NCBI GenBank assembly: GCA_964558665.1
Contig: CAZLFA010000003.1
Span: 62,001 to 126,000, forward strand
Reading direction: 5' to 3'
Length of the DNA stretch: 64,000 nt
Origin: CAZLFA01 sp964558665
Lineage (GTDB): Bacteria; Desulfobacterota; Syntrophia; Syntrophales; PHBD01
Under the pieces are notes generated by a model. It was not told the origin of the DNA. It saw nothing but the letters and a program-made list of their open reading frames with translations, and did no database searches. Both the position numbers and the translations under genes were made by a program. Positions within the stretch are counted from its first letter, which is position 1. Each line of letters begins with the position of its first letter. This document shows, piece after piece, positions 33,478 through 40,530 of the stretch.

Positions 33478-34251
33478 TCAGGACAAATGCTCCGTACCTG
33501 CCGACAAGGTTTCCGTTATCCGTCTGTATATCGCCGTGAGGGCATGGCCGGGGTATCGCAGCGAGAAGATACCCCCGCTCGCCAGTATCATCAGATCGTC
33601 CGAATGGGGAATCAGGCCGGCAACGGGACAGTCGTAATTCTTTTCTATCTCGCGTTTCAACTCATCCCCGTCCAGAACGGAGGGCACCTTATTTACGACC
33701 AGGAACATCCCTGGAACATCGAGCTGGCGCGCCACCTCCACGGTGACGGCGGTGCCCTGGTAATCCTGCTGATCCGGGCGCATAATGACGATAAGGATAT
33801 CTGAAAGTGCAATCGACAGGAGCGTTTCTTCATTGAGTCCGGGATGCGTATCGATAAACAGATAGTCGAGTTCCAGTTCATCAATGAGTTTTTGAAATCC
33901 TTCACGAAGGAGATTAACGTCATACCCATAGTGCAGCACGCGAGCGATATCGCCTGTTTTGACGCTGGAGGGAATCAGGTAGAGTCTGCCGGGAGCCGGG
34001 ATGTCTTCAGATGCCGACATGTCACAGGCGGCCTGTCCGATTTCACACTTTCCCCACAGGAAATCGTTCAATGAAAATCTGACCTGTCCGGGATCGATAC
34101 GGAAGAGGACGTGGATGCCGGGAGACTGTATGTCCGTATCCACAATGCCGACTTTATTGCCGTCCGCAGCCAGGAGAGCTGCTATGTTGGCAGTTGTGTT
34201 GGACTTGCCGGTCCCGCCCCGGAAAGAATGAATGGATATGATCTTTGCCAT
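33478..34251 (-). CDS. MinD/ParA-like ATPase with Arg in place of the signature Lys
   Basis: 257 residues. The deviant Walker A reads SFRGGTGKSNTT, where the usual first lysine (KGG) is Arg11; the P-loop Lys16 is intact. Switch I-like DTDIQSPGIHVLF and switch II-like FIDTHPGLNEETL are present. No N-terminal DNA-binding domain and no clear MinD amphipathic C-terminal helix. It is the first gene of the four-gene operon and begins 109 bp from the divergent Fe-S protein gene at 34360. Positioning of, or signalling through, the membrane protein encoded next is a plausible role. Confidence 0.87.
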   Translation of the reverse strand: MAKIISIHSFRGGTGKSNTTANIAALLAADGNKVGIVDTDIQSPGIHVLFRIDPGQVRFSLNDFLWGKCEIGQAACDMSASEDIPAPGRLYLIPSSVKTGDIARVLHYGYDVNLLREGFQKLIDELELDYLFIDTHPGLNEETLLSIALSDILIVIMRPDQQDYQGTAVTVEVARQLDVPGMFLVVNKVPSVLDGDELKREIEKNYDCPVAGLIPHSDDLMILASGGIFSLRYPGHALTAIYRRITETLSAGTEHLS

Positions 34252-34359
34252 GGCTCATTATATATCTTTCCGGATTAAAGGGGTCAAGGCTTATTCCGTG
34301 CATTGCCGCCATGCCAATTGTTTTGTAAACGTCTTTATTTTGTGTTAATTGATTTTAAT

Positions 34360-35217
34360 ATGAACCGTGAAGATAATCATTCCATTTCAGATCCCGTCTG
34401 CACCCGCAGGCAAACCCTGGTCTGGGGCGGCGTTTCCATCATCGGGCTTTCGGCAATCTCTCCGGCGCTTGCACAGGGCGCCGACAGCCCTCTCATTATC
34501 ATGGAAAAGGCAAAGGGCATGATCGTTGCCGATCCCGTTCTGTGCGTCGGCTGCGGCCGCTGCGAGCTTGCCTGCACCGAGTTCAACGACGGCAAAGCGG
34601 CACCATCCCTGTCGCGCATCAAGATCGACCGGAATCTGAATTACGGCCGTCCGGGAATCCCGGCCTGGCGGGAAGGCCACGGCAACATGGGAGACGGACT
34701 TATACTGCAGGACCTCTGCATGCAATGCCCGCATCCCGTACCCTGCGCCAACATCTGCCCGGAAAACGCTATCGTTCTTTCACCCGCGACCAATGCGCGC
34801 ATGGTCGATACGAAAAGATGCACCGGCTGCATGATATGTCTGAAGGCGTGTCCATGGGAGATGCTTTCGTACGATCCGGAAACCAGGAAGGCGACCAAAT
34901 GTCATCTGTGCGAGGGCAAACCGAAATGCGTGGAGGCATGTCCGGCCGGTTCTTTGAGCTATGTCTCCTGGGACGACCTGACCGCAAGCACCCCTCCGCG
35001 CAACATGAACACTTCTTTGATTCCACCGCAGCGCTCAATAAGCTGCCGGCAATGTCATCTTCCGGGCCAGCCGCAGAATTTAAGATCCCTGCTCCGGGAT
35101 AAATTCAGAACAGGAACCGGTTACAGGTGGATCGACATGGCCGGTGCTATTCTTATCCCGGCGGCAATCGGCTCAGTGGTGGTTCATGCCCTACTGCGAA
35201 AGGTTTTCAAGCGATGA
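34360..35217 (+). CDS. Exported Fe-S protein with four [4Fe-4S] sites and a CxxCH heme motif (YdhY-like)
   Basis: 285 residues from the ATG at 34360; there is no Shine-Dalgarno sequence, so the start is uncertain. A twin-arginine-like TRRQTLVWGG (15-24) precedes a hydrophobic stretch ending ALA, suggesting Tat export. Cluster cysteines are at 62/65/68/72, 120/123/129/133, 154/157/160/164 and 181/184/190/194. Residues 229-233 are CRQCH, a c-type heme motif, followed by a C-terminal membrane helix (about 258-280). E. coli YdhY has the ferredoxin part but is about 208 residues, so the heme motif and anchor are additions. It should carry electrons between the aldehyde oxidoreductase and the cytochrome b. 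The next gene starts in its stop codon (ATGA). Confidence 0.85.
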   Translation: MNREDNHSISDPVCTRRQTLVWGGVSIIGLSAISPALAQGADSPLIIMEKAKGMIVADPVLCVGCGRCELACTEFNDGKAAPSLSRIKIDRNLNYGRPGIPAWREGHGNMGDGLILQDLCMQCPHPVPCANICPENAIVLSPATNARMVDTKRCTGCMICLKACPWEMLSYDPETRKATKCHLCEGKPKCVEACPAGSLSYVSWDDLTASTPPRNMNTSLIPPQRSISCRQCHLPGQPQNLRSLLRDKFRTGTGYRWIDMAGAILIPAAIGSVVVHALLRKVFKR

Positions 35218-35843
35218 AGCGAATTTACCTGCACCCGCTGCCGCTGCGTATATGGCACTGGATAAATGCTTTGTTCATTATAGCGCTGATTGCTACGGGA
35301 CTGTATCTGCGCCTGCACGGCATCGCGGCTCTCAGGCCCAATGATCCGGTTCTGTTCTGGCACAGGATAACAGGTCTTGCCCTGATCTCATCGACGTTCT
35401 TCTGGTTTGTTTACAACATAACGGACAGAAATCTGATACAGCAATACTTAATTAAAAGAAGAGACCTCGAAGGGATATTCTCACAGGCAAAGTTTTACCT
35501 TTTTTCCATATTCAGGGGAGAGGAAAACCCTTTCCAGCCGTCCGCAGAAAACAAGTACAATCCGCTGCAAAAGCTCGCTTACCACTCTGTTATGTTTGTT
35601 TTAATACCAGTGCAGATAATTACGGGACTGCTTTACACCGACATCCCAGCCCTGCGGCATTATCTTCTTACGCAAGACCTGGTCGGGCTGCTGGGCTTTG
35701 TTCATGTGCTCTTTGCCTATCTGGTGGTCCTTTTTCTTATCGTGCACATCTACATGACCACCCTGGGCGATACGGTTTTCTCCCATACGAAGGCAATGAT
35801 CTTCGGTTACGAAGAACGGAAAAAAATTATCAATGAAGATTAA
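35214..35843 (+). CDS. Membrane cytochrome b subunit (YdhU/PhsC/FdnI-like)
   Basis: 209 residues with four to five membrane helices. Candidate heme ligands are His in HPLPLRIWHW (residues 7 and 15), His50 (FWHRITG), the His in YHSVMFVL and those in FVHVLFAYLVVLFLIVHIY. That is the usual di-heme b layout of formate dehydrogenase gamma and thiosulfate reductase PhsC subunits. Chosen start ATG at 35214 overlaps the previous stop. It would exchange electrons with the quinone pool. It is the second gene of the Fe-S protein, cytochrome b, aldehyde oxidoreductase operon. Confidence 0.88.
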   Translation: MKRIYLHPLPLRIWHWINALFIIALIATGLYLRLHGIAALRPNDPVLFWHRITGLALISSTFFWFVYNITDRNLIQQYLIKRRDLEGIFSQAKFYLFSIFRGEENPFQPSAENKYNPLQKLAYHSVMFVLIPVQIITGLLYTDIPALRHYLLTQDLVGLLGFVHVLFAYLVVLFLIVHIYMTTLGDTVFSHTKAMIFGYEERKKIINED

Positions 35844-35864
35844 GGCTTATAAAAAGGAAATGAA

Positions 35865-37973
35865 ATGAGCGGATACGGCGGTTGGGCCGGAAAGGTCCTG
35901 CACGTTGATTTGTCGACAGGCAGAAGCTGGACCGAAGACACGATAGAACGATACAAGGATTATCTGGGCGGCACGGGCATCGGCTACAAGGTCCTGTGGG
36001 ATGAGGTTCCGGCAGGGACAAAACCCTACGATCCGGAAAACATGATCATCTTTGCCGTGGGACCGCTGGCGGGAACAAGCGCTCCCTGCAACGGCCGGAC
36101 GGCGATTACAACTCTCCTGCCGACCTGCTGGCCGATTCCTCTTGTCGGTTCCGGGCACATGGGCGGGCAGTTTGCCGCCGAACTCAAGTATGCAGGTTAC
36201 GACGCCGTTGTCATCCGGGGAAAGGCGGACCGCCCCGTATGGCTCATGATCAACGATCAGAAGGTCGAGATCCACGACGCCCGCAGGATCTGGGGACAGG
36301 GCATTCGCGCGGCAACCATGGCCATCTCCGAGATTTTGGGGCAGGATGCCGTTGTAGCCGCCATCGGGCAGGCAGGCGAAAACCTGGTGCCGATGTCGAT
36401 AGTGGTAAACAGTGTTTCCCACTCGGCAGGCGGCATCGGTGCGGTCATGGGTTCCAAGAACCTCAAGGCCATCGGCGTCCGGGGCACCGGCAGCATTCGC
36501 ATCGCGGGCAAAAAAGAGGACTGGGAAAAGCTGATCAAATATCATCTCTCTCTTCTGGGCGCCAACAATCAGCATGTGGTGCCCAACTCTCCCCAGCCCT
36601 GGGCGGAATTTTATGACCCGGCGACACGCTGGAATGCATCCCGGGGAAAACACTGGGGCGCGGCGGCGCATTCCGTGGAAACGGGGACCTGTGATCCCCG
36701 TGACACCAATCGCATTGCCTATCGTTCCAATATGGCCGCCTTCTTCATTGGCGACAACGCATGGAAGCATACGGTCCGCGGCAACGGCTGTACGAGCTGT
36801 CCCATACGATGTCACACAACGATGAATGTCCCATCGGTTGCCGCCAAATACGGCATCCCCGCCATAGGACAGAACACCTGTGTCGGTTTCAACTTCGGCC
36901 GCGCCTTCTTCAGGAAATTTCCGGACGGCCCCAAGGGCATGACCGTCCTGGAGGCATGCATGGTGGGAATGCACCTGGCTGACGATCTGGGCATCTGGTG
37001 CAATTACATGCAGTTGCAGCGCGATTTTATAAAGCTTTACTATGACGGCACGATTCAAAAGATGCTGAGCGCCGGAGAATTCAAAAGCTATACGTGGAGC
37101 AAATATGAGCAGGGAGACCCTTCTTTCCTGTTTGAACTGCTGCCGCGTATCGCTAAGAAGGACGGCGAACTGGGAACGGCGCTGGGCCTCGGCACCGGTT
37201 ATATGCTGGATCGCTGGAACATCCCCGAAAAGCAGTGGCGCAACGACGCCAACCTCGCCTACTGGAAGATGGGCCATGCCAAACATCATGCCGCCGAGGA
37301 CGCCGGACAGTGCGGAGTAATCATCAACACGCAGTACAATCGCGACGCCCAGTGCCATTCACACAGCAATTTTACTCGCAACGGATTGCCCATGGAGGTC
37401 AAAAAGCGGCTCGCCGCCGAGCTTTGGAATTCAGCCGACGCAGTGGACGAACTGGCCGCCATCAGGCCGATGAACGTTTACAAGGCGAAAATGGCCAAAT
37501 GGTCGCTTCTGAGAAAGGAGCTTCACGACAGCATTTCCCTCTGCAACTGGATGGGACCGTGGGTTGCGTCTCCCCTGAAGGAACGCGGTTACCGGGGTGA
37601 CGACTCCATCGAATCCCTGCTCTACAGCCTGGCCACAGGCGACACCAAATCACGGCAGGAGCTGGACGTGGTTGCAGAGCGCATCTTTCTGCTCCATCGG
37701 GCGCTGACCATCCGTGATATGGGAACAAAGGATATGCGAGCCAGACACGACACGATTCCCGAGTGGGTGTTTGAAGATAAAAACAACAAAAAAGCCTTCA
37801 CCAAGGGAACTATCCGCATGGACAAAAAAGACATCAAACTCGCCATGGATATGTTTTACGATGAAATGGACTGGGACAAAGCGACCGGAGCGCCGACGCG
37901 CAGAACCTACAGGAAATTCGGCCTCAGCGGCGTTGCCGATGCCCTGGCCAGGCGAAGACTGGTGCCGGCATGA
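35865..37973 (+). CDS. ydhV: Aldehyde ferredoxin oxidoreductase family protein, YdhV-type
   Basis: 702 residues, W/Mo-bis-pyranopterin enzyme family. It matches recalled E. coli YdhV (about 700 residues) along its length: GGTGIGYKVLWDEVPAGTKP, AAIGQAGENLVP, GAVMGSKNLKAI, SCPIRCHTTMNVP, WSLLRKELHDSISLCNW, then TIRDMGTKDMR near the end. Cluster ligands are in CTSCPIRC plus a later Cys (GQNTCVG). The enzyme has no signal peptide of its own, so it is either cytoplasmic or exported with a Tat-bearing partner. In E. coli the ydhYVWXUT operon is anaerobically induced (FNR) and its substrate is unknown. GGAAATGAA precedes the ATG. Confidence 0.93.
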   Translation: MSGYGGWAGKVLHVDLSTGRSWTEDTIERYKDYLGGTGIGYKVLWDEVPAGTKPYDPENMIIFAVGPLAGTSAPCNGRTAITTLLPTCWPIPLVGSGHMGGQFAAELKYAGYDAVVIRGKADRPVWLMINDQKVEIHDARRIWGQGIRAATMAISEILGQDAVVAAIGQAGENLVPMSIVVNSVSHSAGGIGAVMGSKNLKAIGVRGTGSIRIAGKKEDWEKLIKYHLSLLGANNQHVVPNSPQPWAEFYDPATRWNASRGKHWGAAAHSVETGTCDPRDTNRIAYRSNMAAFFIGDNAWKHTVRGNGCTSCPIRCHTTMNVPSVAAKYGIPAIGQNTCVGFNFGRAFFRKFPDGPKGMTVLEACMVGMHLADDLGIWCNYMQLQRDFIKLYYDGTIQKMLSAGEFKSYTWSKYEQGDPSFLFELLPRIAKKDGELGTALGLGTGYMLDRWNIPEKQWRNDANLAYWKMGHAKHHAAEDAGQCGVIINTQYNRDAQCHSHSNFTRNGLPMEVKKRLAAELWNSADAVDELAAIRPMNVYKAKMAKWSLLRKELHDSISLCNWMGPWVASPLKERGYRGDDSIESLLYSLATGDTKSRQELDVVAERIFLLHRALTIRDMGTKDMRARHDTIPEWVFEDKNNKKAFTKGTIRMDKKDIKLAMDMFYDEMDWDKATGAPTRRTYRKFGLSGVADALARRRLVPA

Positions 37974-38566
37974 CAGAGCCGACCGTCATGGAAAACAGAC
38001 GCAAGTCGGATACTGCAATGCAAGCTGAAACCGCAGCGGAAATAATCGCAAAAGCAATACGTGAAAGAAGCGCTGCATATCATCTCATCTCCGAATCCGA
38101 GCTTGTCAGCCTGCTAAACCATCTTCCGGATGCCGATAAAAAAGACAAAGATGTCTCTGTGATTCTCATAAGACTGACTCAGGAAAATGATGATCTGCAA
38201 ATACTCTCCGGAAAAGATTCCTCTTATTATTACTCATCCGACTGCATGACCGCTGCTTATGCAAGAATCCTTGTCCACAAGCTGGAAGGACCCCTGCTGC
38301 TTATTGCCGAAACTGTGCGCGAACACACCGGCACATACAGCCGGCCTGTACCGCTGGACATCTTCATGCAGCCCCCGTTCAACCTGGAATACGGCCTGCT
38401 GCTCGATTCTCTGGAAGCTATGAAGAACGAGGACGGATACGCCGACATCGCAATGACAACAACGTCCGCCTCAACAATCTATCTTTATTCCTCATCACAC
38501 CTGGAGACGGATCACGCCGTGATGCTCGCCGAATGGCTCGACGTCGGTCAGGCAGACAATCCATAA
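37970..38566 (+). CDS. Hypothetical protein in the YdhV operon (possible YdhW counterpart)
   Basis: 198 residues, soluble, beginning at an ATG that overlaps the ydhV stop by 4 bp. No cysteines of note and no signal peptide, so it is cytosolic. The layout has helical N-terminus and then EYGLLLDSLEAMKNEDGY and STIYLYSSSHLETDH. E. coli has YdhW, also about 215 residues and directly after ydhV. Position and size are the only reasons for the comparison. It may be an assembly or substrate-handling factor. The start may be the second ATG (MENRRK). Confidence 0.7.
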   Translation: MTEPTVMENRRKSDTAMQAETAAEIIAKAIRERSAAYHLISESELVSLLNHLPDADKKDKDVSVILIRLTQENDDLQILSGKDSSYYYSSDCMTAAYARILVHKLEGPLLLIAETVREHTGTYSRPVPLDIFMQPPFNLEYGLLLDSLEAMKNEDGYADIAMTTTSASTIYLYSSSHLETDHAVMLAEWLDVGQADNP

Positions 38567-38700
38567 AGCGGTGCGGACATTCGCTTTGTGAACAGCGGGC
38601 CTAAAGCCCCGCTCTACTTAAATAAACAAATATGTTCCGGGGCAAAGAGGTTTTGAAGCGGCGAATCAAATACTTTTCTTGTGAGAAATCTTCCGAGCTG

Positions 38701-38750
38701 CGAAAAGCCTCTTCTCCCAGAGGGGCAGAACTTTTATTTCTTTTTTATTG
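38701..38750 (+). terminator. Possible terminator of the YdhV-like operon
   Basis: CCTCT-N6-AGAGG (38708-38712 with 38719-38723) is followed by a T-rich tract ending TTTTTTATTG. The stem is short and lies 140 bp past the last stop. An AGCGGGC-GCCCCGCT-like repeat precedes it at 38594. Confidence 0.35.
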
Positions 38751-38812
38751 TGTAATCCTTGTTTATCCGTGTTCCTCTATCGCGTAATCCTGGTTAATTC
38801 GTCCGGATATTC

Positions 38813-39058
38813 TCAAGACGCCCCGCGAACCGTAAAAACCACTTCCAGGGTGTTGCCGTTAAGAACATGCCAGGTAACATCACCGGATGAAAGTGGTTTG
38901 TTAAAATGGTCCCAGCCCCTGGTCAGCACGGACTTGACGCTCTGTCCCGATGAACTGTCGCCGGAAAGTCCATATGCCGACGTTGCCGGAATCGACAGGA
39001 TCAAGAACAAAATACAGACAAGCCATCTCATGGTTACGCTGGAAAAGATTCCATTCAT
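38813..39058 (-). CDS. Small secreted protein
   Basis: 81 residues with an N-terminal signal peptide (MRWLVCILFLILSIPATSAYG in the centre, of which the first residues start after MNGIFSSVT), cut near residue 29. The mature part is about 52 residues with no cysteine and ends VVFTVRGAS, beta-rich. AAAAGGAGGACGAT precedes the ATG. No family is recognised. It lies alone between the YdhV-like operon and module copy 2, in opposite orientation. Confidence 0.6.
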   Translation of the reverse strand: MNGIFSSVTMRWLVCILFLILSIPATSAYGLSGDSSSGQSVKSVLTRGWDHFNKPLSSGDVTWHVLNGNTLEVVFTVRGAS

Positions 39059-39388
39059 CTTTAATCGTCCTCCTTTTCAATTCAAGTCGATTGTATTCTC
39101 TTCATGTCGGCCCTGATGTATACACAGAAATGATCCATGCCCGGCACAGGATTTACATGTAGGAACTTTTTTATGGGAAGGAATACATGGAGGCGTTCGG
39201 TGAATGTCAACGAAAACATTTCCAGAGTATGTAAGGATGGAAGCGGCAGGCGGATAAGTTTCATAAGCCGGGTACAAATAAAAGCTATCTCCGAAATGAG
39301 GTTGAAAATAATCTCAAAACTAAGCGAGCAGATCAGACTTGATGAAACTCGACCAAGGTTGGAATATAAGTTCCACGTTCAACAGCTT

Positions 39389-39415
39389 TAAAAAAGCCTT
39401 TGCTTAAAAAAGGCT
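39389..39415 (-). terminator. Terminator-like hairpin on the minus strand
   Basis: AGCCTTT-TTTAAGC-AAAGGCT followed by TTTTTT on the minus strand. No minus-strand gene lies upstream (to the right), so it may mark a lost or short transcript. Confidence 0.45.
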
Positions 39416-39554
39416 GAGCTTGCAGGTACAATGAATAATATCGGTGCAGATCATTTTTGCCATGGATAAAGGCAGTATATCAATCAGTCGATTCCGTGAC
39501 CTGATTCACACAACCGGCAATATTTATATTGTAATAGCATACCCGTTCTGTTAG

Positions 39555-39704
39555 TTAGCGTCCATCCGGAAAGGGCTCTTTTCCGCTCTGGCTGTGACGA
39601 TCTGCGGTGTTGCTTCCTTGATCGCCTTGCCGGAAAGAAAAATAACACCTTTCCAATCCGGCAACTGAAAGTTTCAGCATCCGGAGTTTCCGGATGGACA
39701 CTGG
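39555..39704 (+). repeat. MITE-like element, family C (copy 1)
   Basis: About 150 bp, non-coding. The left end TTAGCGTCCATCCGGAAA is mirrored by the right end, whose complement reads CCAGTGTCCATCCGGAAA (14 or more matching bases). Internal segments GGGCTCTTTTCCGCTC and CACCTTTCCAATCCGG recur inverted in the copy at 44473-44692. No transposase is present. Confidence 0.75.
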
Positions 39705-39733
39705 TTAAAAATACAAGTGGAAAATATATATAA

Positions 39734-39762
39734 TTGAAGGGTGAGAAAACCCCGTCTTATCG
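39734..39762 (+). promoter_or_regulatory. Promoter-like element shared with module copy 1
   Basis: TTGAAG, 17 bp, TTATCG, containing GTGAGAAAACCCCGTCTTAT. The same block with one or two differences lies at 21185-21203 ahead of the paralogous gene. The start codon is 35 bp downstream. Confidence 0.5.
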
Positions 39763-39797
39763 ATAATCAATTAAATACCATTAGCTAAGGAGGCATT

Positions 39798-40433
39798 ATG
39801 AACAAGTTGCTCACAGCGGTTGCAACGGCGGTGTTGGTATTCGCAACAGCCACCGGGGCTCTGGCTGCGGCCGAATGTAACTGCGCTGCGGGGACATGCA
39901 AGAGTGGTGGGATGACATGGCCCATCAGTTCATGCGCCGAATGCGTCTGTCCCGGTGCGAGTTATTCAGTTCCTTCGGCCACGAACCCCTGGTCACGGCC
40001 TGTGGACAGCCGGTTCTTAAGGGAAAATTACGTTATTCCCACACCGGGAGGAACCACGCCCCTTGACACCACCGGCACGTTGACCCCCATAGAGGAGGAG
40101 AAGAAACGAAAGCTGTTGGAGTTGGAGATGGAAGAACTTATTAAACAAGATTTTGAGAATCGTCGTAAGGAGGCGGAGAAAGCGGAGAAAGAGGCGCAAG
40201 AGGCGAAGAAGCAAGCAGATGCAGCCAAACAAAAGGCGTTGGATCTTCAGGAGCTCCAGTGGGCGGCGCAAAAGCTTGGCACCGAAAATAAAGACGTGAT
40301 CGATGACTTGGAAAAGCGATTCAATGCCGCGGTGCTTATTTGGAATGAACTGGATGTGAAAAGTATAAAAGCGGCTAGAAAAGCCAAGGAGTTGAGGCTT
40401 ATGGTTACTCCGCCGGCACCCCGACTCCCATAG
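39798..40433 (+). CDS. Secreted six-cysteine coiled-coil protein (module copy 2)
   Basis: 211 residues. Signal peptide to about residue 24 (ALA), then a Cys-rich head with Cys 27, 29, 34, 46, 49 and 51, a Pro/Thr-rich linker and a charged coiled coil from about residue 100 (EEEKKRKLLELEMEELIKQ, then KEAEKAEKEAQEAKKQADAA). The paralogue at 21278 has 297 residues, so the tail is shorter here. AAGGAGG lies 4 nt before the ATG. The final residues MVTPPAPRLP come from a frame that crosses a repeat of the gene's own linker region, which continues in another frame to 40513. Thus the present stop is probably secondary. The beta-barrel gene follows 97 bp later. Confidence 0.8.
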   Translation: MNKLLTAVATAVLVFATATGALAAAECNCAAGTCKSGGMTWPISSCAECVCPGASYSVPSATNPWSRPVDSRFLRENYVIPTPGGTTPLDTTGTLTPIEEEKKRKLLELEMEELIKQDFENRRKEAEKAEKEAQEAKKQADAAKQKALDLQELQWAAQKLGTENKDVIDDLEKRFNAAVLIWNELDVKSIKAARKAKELRLMVTPPAPRLP

Positions 40434-40513
40434 GGCAAGAGAAGGAAAGAAAACGGAAACTGATGTTGGAGGCGGAAGCAACGGATAAAGGATTTTTTGA
40501 GGTATTTTCTTGA
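40415..40513 (+). pseudogene. Out-of-frame duplicate of the linker/coiled-coil start of module gene 39798
   Basis: Read two bases out of phase from the gene, these 99 bp encode GTPTPIGQEKERKRKLMLEA and then ATDKGFFEVFS plus a stop. This parallels GTLTPIEEEKKRKLLELEME at 40075-40134 in the same gene. DNA alignment from CCGCCGGCACC (40410) against CCACCGGCACG (40069) shows the duplication directly. It explains the short C-terminus of the upstream protein. Confidence 0.6.
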
Positions 40514-40530
40514 GAAAGGGTCGGAAACTT

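Larger units (their letters stand above)
39059..39797. other. 739-bp intergenic region before module copy 2
   Basis: Contains an 84-codon plus-strand frame (39137-39391) with no recognised family and no good ribosome-binding site, a hairpin at 39395-39415, the repeat element at 39555-39704 and the promoter-like element at 39734. The 84-codon frame is not annotated as a gene; see rejected items. Confidence 0.5.

Noticed and set aside
34303..34359. Upstream extension of the YdhY-like Fe-S protein
   Set aside because: The extra residues would precede and disturb the twin-arginine signal; the ATG at 34360 is more likely.
35865..37973. BamB-type benzoyl-CoA reductase subunit
   Set aside because: Also an AOR-family protein, but conserved blocks and gene neighbours fit YdhV with its Fe-S and cytochrome b partners far better.
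39137..39391. 84-codon plus-strand frame
   Set aside because: No ribosome-binding site, no recognised family, and unusual composition in an intergenic region; could be a gene remnant.
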